Shown piece after piece: positions 1 through 7,252 of a stretch of 64,000 nucleotides of DNA. The stretch is from contig NZ_FMZM01000005.1 in assembly GCF_900101465.1 (NCBI RefSeq), positions 287,384-351,383 on the forward strand, given 5' to 3'. Within the stretch, counting starts at the first letter, position 1. Every line of letters begins with the position of its first letter. The position numbers were made by a program, and so were the translations under genes. The notes below the pieces were generated by a model. That model was given only the letters and a program-made list of their open reading frames with translations, ran no database searches and had not been told where the DNA came from. The DNA comes from Nocardioides lianchengensis. Lineage in GTDB: Bacteria > Actinomycetota > Actinomycetes > Propionibacteriales > Nocardioidaceae.

Positions 1-1501
1 GTCGTACATCAAGGGCCGCGAGCAGTTCGGGCGCTCGCTGGCCCAGTTCCAGGCCGTCGCCATGCAGATCGCCGACGTCTACATCGCCTCGCGCACCCTG
101 GACCTGGCCGCCGAGAACGCCGCCTGGCGCGTGGCCCAGGGCCTGGCGGCGGCCGACGACCTCGCGGTGGCGTCGTACTGGGTGACGACGGAGGCGCCGC
201 AGGCGCTGCGGACCTGCCACCACCTGCACGGCGGGATGGGGGTCGACGAGACCTACCCGCTGCACCACTACTTCTCCTGGGCCACCGACCTCGCGCACGC
301 GCTGGGCGCCCGTGCCGAGGACGTCCCGGTCGAGGATCCGACCACCAAGAACCTCGAGCTGAGCCGGGCGCAGCGCGAGCTGAAGGCCGAGCTGCGCGCC
401 TACTTCGGCGGCCTGGCCGACGAGAACGAGCACCGCGACATGGGCGTCGACCGGCACGGCCCGACGTACCAGAAGGTGGTGCGCCGGATGGGGGCCGACG
501 GCTGGATGGGCGTCGGCTGGCCCCAGGAGTACGGCGGGCACGGGCTCGGCGAGGTCGAGCAGACGATCTTCGCGAACGAGGCGCAGTACTCCGACGTGCA
601 CCTGCCGGCGGTCACCCTGCAGACGGTCGGGCCGACGCTGATCCGCTACGGCACGGACAAGCAGAAGGACCTGTTCCTGAAGCGGATCCTCGAGGGCGAC
701 GTGCACTTCGCGATCGGCTACAGCGAGCCGGACGCGGGCACCGACCTCGCCTCGCTGCGCACCAGCGCCCGCCGCGATGGCGACCACTACATCGTGAACG
801 GCCAGAAGATGTGGACCACCGGCGGCCACCAGGCCGACTACGTGTGGCTCGCGGTCCGCACGGATCCCGACGCCCCGAAGCACCAGGGGATCTCGATCCT
901 GATCGTGGACACCACGGACCCCGGCTACTCCTTCACGCCGATCATCACCGCCGACGGCTCGCACCACGTCAACGCGACGTACTACAACGACGTGCGGGTC
1001 CCGGTCGACATGCTGGTCGGCCAGGAGAACCAGGGCTGGAAGCTGATCACCACCCAGCTCAACCACGAGCGGGTGATGCTCGGGCCGGCCGGCCGGATCG
1101 AGGGGCTGCGCGACCGGGTCGCGGAGTGGTGCGCCAAGGCGGGGGTGCTCGACCGGCCCGACGTCCAGGAGGTGCTCGGCCGCACGACCGCGGTGTTCCG
1201 GGTCAACGAGTTGCTCAACTGGGAGGTCGCCCGCGCCGGCGCCTCCGGCGAGGTCTCCGTCGGCGACGCGTCGTCGTCCAAGGTCTTCGCCGCCGACCAG
1301 GTCCAGCACCTCTCGGCGGCCCTGGTCGGGCTCGTGCAGAAGTACGGCGACCCCTCCGACGCCGAGACCGACCACCTGCTGGCCTACCTCGACGGACAGG
1401 CCAAGCGGAACCTGGTGCTCACCTTCGGCGGTGGCGTCCAGGAGGTGCAGCGCGAGCTGATCGCGATGTTCGGCCTCGGTCTGCCGCGGGTGCCCCGATG
1501 A
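1..1501 (+). CDS. Fused acyl-CoA dehydrogenase (steroid side-chain type), 5' end outside window
   Basis: The reading frame is open from the window edge (codons from base 2), so the ATG at 62 is internal and the gene is partial. The first ~120 visible residues are the C-terminal helical part of one acyl-CoA dehydrogenase (GREQFGRSLAQFQAVAMQIAD, then CHHLHGGMGVDETYPLHHY). A second complete dehydrogenase follows, with the flavin-binding segment GYSEPDAGTDLASLRT, NGQKMWTTG and the family ending GGVQEVQRELIAMFGLGLPR. In mycobacteria FadE28 and FadE29 (ChsE1/ChsE2) are separate subunits of a heterotetramer that dehydrogenates the three-carbon side chain of cholesterol-derived CoA thioesters; here they look fused. 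The stop overlaps the next start (ATGA). The assignment to steroid degradation rests on the downstream genes. Confidence 0.85.
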   Translation, partial: SYIKGREQFGRSLAQFQAVAMQIADVYIASRTLDLAAENAAWRVAQGLAAADDLAVASYWVTTEAPQALRTCHHLHGGMGVDETYPLHHYFSWATDLAHALGARAEDVPVEDPTTKNLELSRAQRELKAELRAYFGGLADENEHRDMGVDRHGPTYQKVVRRMGADGWMGVGWPQEYGGHGLGEVEQTIFANEAQYSDVHLPAVTLQTVGPTLIRYGTDKQKDLFLKRILEGDVHFAIGYSEPDAGTDLASLRTSARRDGDHYIVNGQKMWTTGGHQADYVWLAVRTDPDAPKHQGISILIVDTTDPGYSFTPIITADGSHHVNATYYNDVRVPVDMLVGQENQGWKLITTQLNHERVMLGPAGRIEGLRDRVAEWCAKAGVLDRPDVQEVLGRTTAVFRVNELLNWEVARAGASGEVSVGDASSSKVFAADQVQHLSAALVGLVQKYGDPSDAETDHLLAYLDGQAKRNLVLTFGGGVQEVQRELIAMFGLGLPRVPR

Positions 1502-2043
1502 GCGGGGCTTCCGGTGGTCGAGTAGCGCCTGCGAGGGACGAGCAGGCGCGTATCGAGACCCACGAGCGGATCGTCGCCGAGGCGGAGCGGATCAAGGCCC
1601 TCGGCGAGGCGAGCGAGTCGCAGGCGCCGTACCCGGTCAACGAGGCGACGATCGGCACCTGGCTGGACGCGATGGGCTACGACAACCCGCGCTTCCGCGA
1701 CGGCGACGAGGCACCCCCGTCGATGGCGCAGGTCTGGACGATGCCCGGGCTCGGCCGCAAGCGGCCGCCCGAGGACCCGCTCAGCCGGATGACCGACTTC
1801 CTCACCGCGGAGGGCTACACCGCGGTGCTCGGCACCAACTGCGAGCAGACCTACGAGCGCTACCTGCGCGTGGGGGAGCAGGTGCGGGTCACCAGCGCCC
1901 TCGACGCGGTCGTGGGGCCGAAGAGGACGGCGATGGGCGAGGGCTACTTCGTGACGTCGCGCAACACCTGGTACGTCGAGGACGAGGTCGTGGCGACCAT
2001 GCTATTCCGGGTGCTCAAGTTCATTCCGAAGGAGCGCTCGTGA
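1498..2043 (+). CDS. MaoC-like hydratase subunit, ChsH2 N-terminal-domain type
   Basis: 181-residue hot-dog-fold protein starting at the ATG that overlaps the dehydrogenase stop. Residues ~40-180 (YPVNEATIGTWLDAMGYDNP ... TNCEQTYERYLRVGEQVRV ... FRVLKFIP) resemble the N-terminal MaoC-like half of mycobacterial ChsH2, which pairs with ChsH1 to hydrate the steroid enoyl-CoA. It lacks the hydratase D-x4-H motif, as expected for the non-catalytic partner. The DUF35 half found fused in ChsH2 is a separate gene just downstream (4-bp overlap). Residues ~6-22 are encoded by a dispersed hairpin repeat, so the N-terminus is unusual; a start beyond the repeat is possible, but no good ribosome binding site is seen there. 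Confidence 0.8.
   Translation: MSGASGGRVAPARDEQARIETHERIVAEAERIKALGEASESQAPYPVNEATIGTWLDAMGYDNPRFRDGDEAPPSMAQVWTMPGLGRKRPPEDPLSRMTDFLTAEGYTAVLGTNCEQTYERYLRVGEQVRVTSALDAVVGPKRTAMGEGYFVTSRNTWYVEDEVVATMLFRVLKFIPKERS
1513..1560 (+). repeat. Hairpin repeat copy, translated in the MaoC-like gene
   Basis: Starts GGTGGTCGAG and ends TATCGAGACC. The inner stem CGCCTGC / GCAGGCG is a perfect 7-bp pair around the loop GAGGGACGA. It lies in frame at the N-terminus of the MaoC-like protein. Member of the family described in the findings. Confidence 0.8.
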
Positions 2044-2468
2044 CCGTCCGCCCGATGATCAACCGGGACTCGCAGTTCTTCTGGGACGGCACCGCCGCCG
2101 GGGAGCTGCGCATCCAGAAGTGCAACGCCTGTGGCGCGAAGCGGTTCCCGCCCGGCCCGGCCTGCCAGGAGTGCGACGCCTACGACCGCGGCTTCGAGGT
2201 CGCGGCCGGCACCGGCACCGTCTTCTCGTACGTCGTCCACCGCCACCCGCCCGTCCCGGGCAAGGAGCTGCCGATCGTGATCGCGCTGGTCGACCTCGAC
2301 GAGGGCGTGCGGATGGTGGCCGAGGTGGTCGACGTAGCACCTGAGGAGATCGCGATCGGCCAGCGGCTGCAGGTCGACTTCAACCGGGTCGACGACGAGC
2401 TGACCCTGCCGGTGTGGCGTCTCGATACGCCTCGTTCCTCGGCTACTCGACGACCGGAGGCAGAGTGA
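2040..2468 (+). CDS. DUF35 OB-fold / zinc-ribbon protein (ChsH2 C-terminal-domain type)
   Basis: 142 residues, GTG start overlapping the preceding stop. The N-terminal rubredoxin-like zinc ribbon shows CNACG and, 11 residues on, CQEC; an OB fold follows (GTVFSYVVHR ... IALVDLDEGVRMVAEVVD). In mycobacteria the DUF35 domain of ChsH2 binds the Ltp2 aldolase and is needed for its activity. Here that domain is its own protein, next to both the hydratase genes and the ltp2-like gene. The last ~15 residues (from RLDTPRSSATRRP) are translated from a repeat copy in reverse orientation, so they are probably not part of the fold. Confidence 0.85.
   Translation: MTVRPMINRDSQFFWDGTAAGELRIQKCNACGAKRFPPGPACQECDAYDRGFEVAAGTGTVFSYVVHRHPPVPGKELPIVIALVDLDEGVRMVAEVVDVAPEEIAIGQRLQVDFNRVDDELTLPVWRLDTPRSSATRRPEAE
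2419..2458 (-). repeat. Hairpin repeat copy, reverse orientation, at the 3' end of the DUF35 gene
   Basis: Read on the minus strand it starts GGTCGTCGAG and ends TATCGAGAC, with core GCC-GAGGAACGA-GGC. It encodes the C-terminal tail of the DUF35 protein. Its outer end (CCGG) joins AGG to form the likely ribosome binding site CCGGAGG of the next gene, which starts at 2468. Confidence 0.7.
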
Positions 2469-2845
2469 TGAACGTCGGAGACCAGCTCCCCGAGTGGAGC
2501 CTGCCGCTCACCCCGACCACGATCGTGAGCACCGCGATCGCCACCCGCGACTGGCAGGACGTCCACCACGACCGCGACGTCGCCCAGGCGGCCGGGTCGA
2601 AGGACATCTTCATGAACATCCTGACCAGCAACGGCCTGGTCGAGCGGTACGTCGTCGACGCGCTCGGTCACGACACCACGCTGCGGGGCATCGCGATCCG
2701 GCTCGGCGCGCCGGCGTACCCCTACGACACGCTGACCTTCCGCGGCACCGTGTCGTCGGTCGAGGACGGCGTGGCGACCATCGCGGTCGTGGGATCGGTG
2801 TCGCTCGGCGACCACGTCACCGGGACGGTCCGGGTGACGGTGTGA
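2468..2845 (+). CDS. MaoC-family enoyl-CoA hydratase, ChsH1-like
   Basis: 125-residue single hot-dog domain. It has the hydratase-2 motif D-x4-H at D28-H33 (RDWQDVHHD), the catalytic pair of (R)-specific enoyl-CoA hydratases, so it is the likely active subunit beside the MaoC-like partner upstream. ChsH1 hydrates the enoyl-CoA made by the FadE28/29 dehydrogenase in cholesterol side-chain removal. The ATG at 2468 is chosen because it overlaps the preceding stop (TGATG) and follows CGGAGGC; an in-frame start at 2414 would overlap the DUF35 gene and run through the repeat. Overlaps the next gene by 4 bp. Confidence 0.85.
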   Translation: MNVGDQLPEWSLPLTPTTIVSTAIATRDWQDVHHDRDVAQAAGSKDIFMNILTSNGLVERYVVDALGHDTTLRGIAIRLGAPAYPYDTLTFRGTVSSVEDGVATIAVVGSVSLGDHVTGTVRVTV

Positions 2846-4008
2846 GCACGCTGTCGCGCAAGGCGGCGATCGTCGGGATCGGGGCCACCGAGTTCTCCAA
2901 GGCCTCCGGCCGCTCCGAGCTGCAGCTGTCGGTCGAGGCGGTCCGGCACGCCCTCGCCGACTGCGGGCTGACGGTCGCCGACGTCGACGGGCTGACAACG
3001 TTCACCATGGACACCTCCTCCGAGATCGCGGTGGCCCGCGAGCTCGGGATGAAGGAGATGCGGTTCTTCAGCCGGATCAACTACGGCGGCGGCGCGGCGT
3101 GCGCCACCGTCCAGCAGGCGGCGATGGCCGTCGCGACCGGCGTCGCCGACGTGGTGGTCTGCTACCGCGGCTTCAACGAGCGCTCCGAGTCCCGCTTCGG
3201 GCAGTTCTCGCTCGCGGCCGCGACCCAGGTGAACACCAACGGCCTCGACAACGCCTGGTCCTACCCGATGGGCCTCGGCACGCCCGCGGCCACGGTGGCC
3301 ATGCAGGCGACCCGTTACCTGCACGAGTACGGCGCCACCTCCCGCGACTTCGGTGCCGTCGCGGTGGCCGACCGGCGGCACGCCGCGAACAACCCCCACG
3401 CGTTCTTCTACGGCAAGCCGATCACGATCGAGGACCACCAGGCCTCGCGGATGATCGTCGACCCGCTGCACCTGCTCGACTGCTGCCAGGAGTCCGACGG
3501 CGCGGTCGCGCTGGTCGTGGTCTCGGCCGAGCGCGCGGCCGACCTGCCGCAGACCCCGGCGTACGTCGCGGCCGCGGCGCAGGGGAGCGGCGCGGACCAG
3601 TACGTCATGACGTCGTACTACCGCGACGACATCGGCATCCCCGAGATGGGCGTGGTCGGCCGCGAGCTGTGGCGCCAGTCCGGCCTCGGGCCGGCCGACA
3701 TGCGGATGGGCATCCTCTACGACCACTTCACGCCGTACGTCCTCATGCAGCTGGAGGAGCTCGGCTTCTGCGGTCGCGGCGAGGCGCCCGGCTTCGTGGC
3801 CGACGGGCGGATCGAGGTCGACGGCGCGTTCCCGCTGAACACCCACGGCGGCCAGCTGGGCGAGGCCTACATCCACGGGATGAACGGCATCGCCGAGGGG
3901 GTGCGCCAGATCCGCGGCAGCTCGGTCAACCCGGTCGACGACGTCGAGCACCTGGTCGTCACCGCCGGCACAGGCGTGCCGACGAGTGGTCTGGTGCTGA
4001 GCCGCTGA
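2842..4008 (+). CDS. Thiolase-fold lipid-transfer protein / aldolase, Ltp2-like
   Basis: 388 residues, GTG start overlapping the ChsH1-like stop. Thiolase-superfamily protein of the SCP2/Ltp class: N-terminus KAAIVGIGATEFSKASGRSE, middle INYGGGAACATVQQAAMAV, C-terminal NTHGGQLGEAYIHGMNGI. It lacks the thiolase catalytic cysteines. Mycobacterial Ltp2 is a retro-aldolase that releases propionyl-CoA from the hydroxylated steroid side chain and works as a complex with the DUF35 domain of ChsH2. The conserved run LYDHFTPYVLMQLEELGFC is where catalytic residues would be expected. Last gene of the side-chain operon in this window. Confidence 0.85.
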   Translation: MSTLSRKAAIVGIGATEFSKASGRSELQLSVEAVRHALADCGLTVADVDGLTTFTMDTSSEIAVARELGMKEMRFFSRINYGGGAACATVQQAAMAVATGVADVVVCYRGFNERSESRFGQFSLAAATQVNTNGLDNAWSYPMGLGTPAATVAMQATRYLHEYGATSRDFGAVAVADRRHAANNPHAFFYGKPITIEDHQASRMIVDPLHLLDCCQESDGAVALVVVSAERAADLPQTPAYVAAAAQGSGADQYVMTSYYRDDIGIPEMGVVGRELWRQSGLGPADMRMGILYDHFTPYVLMQLEELGFCGRGEAPGFVADGRIEVDGAFPLNTHGGQLGEAYIHGMNGIAEGVRQIRGSSVNPVDDVEHLVVTAGTGVPTSGLVLSR

Positions 4009-4057
4009 TCGAGCGATTCCGCTGCGAGCGGGCCGGGGCCCTCGCCAGGATGGCCGC

Positions 4058-5356
4058 GTGAGCGCCGACCGCCCCACGTCCCCGTCCGCGATCCTCTGCT
4101 CGATGCCGGCCGACGGCCACGTCGCGCCGATGCTGGCCATCGGCCGAGGGCTGGCCGAGCGGGGCTGGCGGATCCGCTTCCTCACCGGCGAGGCGTACGC
4201 CGACCGGGTCCGCGCGGCCGGCCTCGAGTTCGCCCCGCTGCCGCCCGAGGCGGTCACCCTCGACGAGGTGGCGGCCGGCGAGCGGCCGAAGGGCGCGGCC
4301 GCGATCAACGACGGCGTCACCCGGGCGTTCCTGGACCCGGCGCCGCACGCCGGTCGGGCGCTGCTGGCCCTGCTGGACGAGGAGCCCGCGGACGCCGTCC
4401 TCTTCGAGCTCACCTTCGTCGGCGCCGTGGTGCTCGAGGCGCTCCCGGACGCGACCCGACCGCTGCGGGTGATGTGCGGGATCGGGCCGCTCGGCCTCTC
4501 GAGTCGTGCGACCCCGCCGTACGGGCTCGGGGCGCTGCCGATGGCCGGCCCGCTCGGGACCCTGCGCAACGCCCTGATGAAGCAGGTCGCGACCCGGCTG
4601 GTCCTGCGGCCGGTCCACCAGCGGGTCGAGGCGCTCCTGGCCGAGGTCGGGGCAGCGCCGCTCGACGGGGGGTTCTTCTTCGACATCGTGACCCGGGCCG
4701 ACCTGCTGGTGCAGCTGACGGTGCCGGAGTTCGAGTACCCGCGGCCCGACGCGCCCGACCACCTGCACTTCGTCGGACCGGTCAGCCGGACCACGCCGTC
4801 GAGCCTCCCGGTGCCGGAGTGGTGGGACCGGCTCTCGGCCGGTGCGCCCGTGGTGCACGTCAGCCAGGGCACGGTCGCCGTCTCGGACTTCGACGAGCTA
4901 GTGGGTCCGACCCTCAAGGGGCTCGCCGACGAGGACGTCCTGGTCGTGGTCAGCACCGGCAACGCGGCGCTCGACCTGCTCCCGCCGCTGCCGGCCAACG
5001 CCGTGGCGGCCGAGTTCCTGCCCTACGACCGGCTCTTCCCGCTGACCTCGGTCTTCGTGACCAACGGCGGGTACGGCGGGCTGCACTACGCGATGGAGCA
5101 CGGCACGCCGATCGTGGTCGCCGGCGACACCGAGGACAAGGTCGAGACCTCCGCGCGGGTCGCCTGGTCGAGGGCGGGCGTCCGGCTCAAGACCGGCCGG
5201 CCGACACCGGAGCAGGTCCGCCGGGCCGTGCGCCGGCTGCTGGACGACCCGTCGTACGCGTCACGCAGTGCGGCGATCGGCGCCGCCATCCGCCGCTCGC
5301 CGGGTGTGCCCGGCCTGGTCGACCTGGTCGAGGCGCGGCTCCTGCTCAGCCGCTGA
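4058..5356 (+). CDS. GT1-family glycosyltransferase (MGT/YjiC type)
   Basis: 432 residues with two Rossmann halves. N-terminal GHVAPMLAIGRGLAERGW (His21 is in the usual catalytic-base position of GT1 enzymes). The C-terminal donor-binding region is SQGTVAVSDFDELVGPTLKGL, then TNGGYGGLHYAMEHGTPIVV, the MGT form of the nucleotide-sugar signature. Such enzymes transfer a sugar from a UDP- or dTDP-sugar to small molecules or lipids; the acceptor cannot be told from sequence. GTG start 49 bp after the Ltp2-like stop, so co-transcription with the steroid genes is possible but unproven. Its 3' end overlaps the convergent oxidoreductase gene by 11 bp. Confidence 0.85.
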   Translation: MSADRPTSPSAILCSMPADGHVAPMLAIGRGLAERGWRIRFLTGEAYADRVRAAGLEFAPLPPEAVTLDEVAAGERPKGAAAINDGVTRAFLDPAPHAGRALLALLDEEPADAVLFELTFVGAVVLEALPDATRPLRVMCGIGPLGLSSRATPPYGLGALPMAGPLGTLRNALMKQVATRLVLRPVHQRVEALLAEVGAAPLDGGFFFDIVTRADLLVQLTVPEFEYPRPDAPDHLHFVGPVSRTTPSSLPVPEWWDRLSAGAPVVHVSQGTVAVSDFDELVGPTLKGLADEDVLVVVSTGNAALDLLPPLPANAVAAEFLPYDRLFPLTSVFVTNGGYGGLHYAMEHGTPIVVAGDTEDKVETSARVAWSRAGVRLKTGRPTPEQVRRAVRRLLDDPSYASRSAAIGAAIRRSPGVPGLVDLVEARLLLSR

Positions 5357-6383
5357 CCGGGGACCATCCCAGCGCCGGTCCGAGCCGGGTCGCGAGGTCG
5401 GTGAGGATCTGCTCGTAGTCGGCCGGCGCGAAGGTGAACGGCAGCGCGAAGGCCACCTCGTCGACCCGCTGGAAGCCGGCATGGGCGCGCAGCCGCTGGG
5501 CGAGCTCGTCGGACGGGCCGACCAGGTCGGGCGCGAACATCAGCCGGGCCGGGCCCTGCGGCTCGCGGGTCCGGGCCAGCCGGGACTCGGCGTACGCCTC
5601 GTAGCGCCGGCGCTGGTCGTCGCTCGCGCTGTCGGTCGGGATGACGACGAGCCCCTGGGAGACCCGGGCCGCGTCGCCGAGCGGGTGGGCGGCGCGGAAG
5701 GCGTCGATCTGGGCCGCCTGGACCGTGGCGAAGTCGGCGCCGCTGTCGTCCTCGGCCTTCATCACGCTGCTGGTGAGCAGGTTCAGGCGCTGCTGACCGG
5801 CCCACTGCGCGGAGCGGAGGCTGGCGGCGCCGTACCAGACGCGGTCGGCGAGGCCGGCCGACTGCGGCTGCACCTGGCGGGAGAAGGTCTCGATGCCCTG
5901 GGTGCCCTCGAACGGGCTGGCCGGCTCGCCGCGCAGGAACCCGAGCAGCCGCTCGACCCGGCCGTAGGTGAAGTCCTCGACGTCGCCGGTGTCGGGGTAG
6001 AGCGCCTCGCGCACGTCGTCGTAGCGCATCGGCGGACCGACGCTCAAGCCCGGGTTGAGCCGGCCGCCGGAGAGGACGTCGAGGGTCGCGAGGTCCTCGG
6101 CGAGGCGGAGCGGGTTCTCCCAGCCCAGCGGCGTGACGGCGGTGCCGAGCTCGATGCGGCTGGTCCGCTGCGACGCGGCGGCGAGCACCGCGACCGGGGA
6201 CGAGATGCCGTGCTGGAGGTGCCGGTGGCGCAGCCAGGCGCTGTCGAGGCCGAGCTGCTCGCCGCGCTCGATCAGCCGCAGTGTGGCCTCGTGGCCGGGC
6301 CGCGGATCGGCCGGGTCGAACAGGCCGATGGTCAGGAAGCCGAGCCGCTTCAGGGGCCGGCCCGCGGTCGGGTGCTCAGCCAC
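5346..6383 (-). CDS. LLM-class flavin-dependent oxidoreductase
   Basis: 345 residues, bacterial luciferase-like TIM-barrel monooxygenase family using FMN or F420. Typical segments are the N-terminal LGFLTIGLFDPADP, then LGTAVTPLGWENPLRLAEDLATLDVLSGGRLNPGLSVGPP (split over residues ~77-116), with RVWYGAASLRSAQWAG in the C-terminal half. The GTG start overlaps the end of the dienelactone hydrolase gene upstream by 8 bp, so the two are probably one minus-strand operon. Substrate unknown; the family includes alkane, nitrilotriacetate and F420-dependent oxidoreductases. Confidence 0.85.
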   Translation of the reverse strand: MAEHPTAGRPLKRLGFLTIGLFDPADPRPGHEATLRLIERGEQLGLDSAWLRHRHLQHGISSPVAVLAAASQRTSRIELGTAVTPLGWENPLRLAEDLATLDVLSGGRLNPGLSVGPPMRYDDVREALYPDTGDVEDFTYGRVERLLGFLRGEPASPFEGTQGIETFSRQVQPQSAGLADRVWYGAASLRSAQWAGQQRLNLLTSSVMKAEDDSGADFATVQAAQIDAFRAAHPLGDAARVSQGLVVIPTDSASDDQRRRYEAYAESRLARTREPQGPARLMFAPDLVGPSDELAQRLRAHAGFQRVDEVAFALPFTFAPADYEQILTDLATRLGPALGWSPVSG

Positions 6384-7107
6384 GGAGCTTCTCCCCGAAG
6401 AAGTCGAGCACCCGCGCGACGGCGACCTGGCTGCGGTCCTCGGTCACGGTCGAGTGGCCCTTGCCGGGCAGGTCGACGCGGAGGAAGGCCTCACCCAGCT
6501 CCCGCTCGAGCGTGCGGAACCGGGTCCCGGTGAGCGGGTCCTCGTCGTACTGCACGCCGAGGACCTGGCAGCCACCCGCCGCGCGCCGTCGTACCGTCTC
6601 GAGGTCGGCGGGGGAGAGGTTGAGGTCCGCGGCCCGCCGGCGCCCGACCGGGAACGGCGCGGACGGCTGGCACAGCACCGGCGCGACCACGGAGTCGTCG
6701 ACCATCATGGCCAGCGCGAACCCGCCGGTGAAGCACATGCCGAGCGCGCCGACGCCGGGGCCGCCGAGCTCCTCGTGCAGCGAGCGGGCCAGGCTGCGCA
6801 GCCAGCCGGCGACCGGGGTGGTCTCGCCGGTGGCCAGCTTGGTGAACTCGCGGCTCACGCAGACCTTCGCGAACGACCGGGCCACCTCGAGCCCGCCCAT
6901 CGCGGCGCCGTCGCGGCCGAAGAGGCTCGGCAGCACCACCGTGTGACCCGCGTCGACCAGCTCCTCGGCGAAGGCCACCACCGACGGCGTGAGGCCGGGG
7001 AGCTCGTGGATCACGACGATCCCCGGCCCGGTGCCGCGGCGGTACGTCGGGTGCGTCGTCGCATCGGCGTCGGTGTGGCTGCCGCGCGTCCAGTCGTCGA
7101 GGGACAT
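6376..7107 (-). CDS. Dienelactone hydrolase family protein
   Basis: 243-residue alpha/beta hydrolase. The nucleophile is a cysteine in GMCFTGGFALAM, the family's G-x-C-x-G-G form, and the His is in DLPGKGHSTVTED near the C-terminus. N-terminal GIVVIHELPGLTPSVVAFAEELVDAGHTV is the oxyanion-hole strand region with the Glu (HELPG) typical of the family. It may hydrolyse lactones or esters; with the overlapping oxidoreductase it could form a small catabolic operon. The start at 7107 is preferred over a longer upstream frame that would run into the divergent photolyase-like gene. Confidence 0.85.
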   Translation of the reverse strand: MSLDDWTRGSHTDADATTHPTYRRGTGPGIVVIHELPGLTPSVVAFAEELVDAGHTVVLPSLFGRDGAAMGGLEVARSFAKVCVSREFTKLATGETTPVAGWLRSLARSLHEELGGPGVGALGMCFTGGFALAMMVDDSVVAPVLCQPSAPFPVGRRRAADLNLSPADLETVRRRAAGGCQVLGVQYDEDPLTGTRFRTLERELGEAFLRVDLPGKGHSTVTEDRSQVAVARVLDFFGEKLRG

Positions 7108-7139
7108 GGGCCGAGTATGACGGGCGGGCCTCGTACACC

Positions 7140-7211
7140 GACGGACACAAGTCGCCCCGAGCGCCCTCGTCCAGGCGTCCGGCGGGCCAGCGGTGCGGAC
7201 TTGTGTCCGTC
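7140..7211. promoter_or_regulatory. Spaced 14-bp inverted repeat between divergent genes
   Basis: The arms GACGGACACAAGTC (7140-7153) and GACTTGTGTCCGTC (7198-7211) are perfect complements separated by 44 bp. The pairing extends outward after a 3-bp mismatch (CGTAC / GTACG). It fills most of the 145-bp region between the divergent hydrolase and photolyase-like genes, so it may be an operator dyad or a repeat; too widely spaced for a simple terminator. Confidence 0.5.
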
Positions 7212-7252
7212 CGGGTACGACGCGCCCGCTGTCCGCGGGTACCAGGAGCACC

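Noticed and set aside
62..64. ATG at 62 as the start of the first gene
   Set aside because: The frame is open to the edge, and the codons before it encode the conserved KGREQFGRSLAQFQAVA segment of acyl-CoA dehydrogenases.
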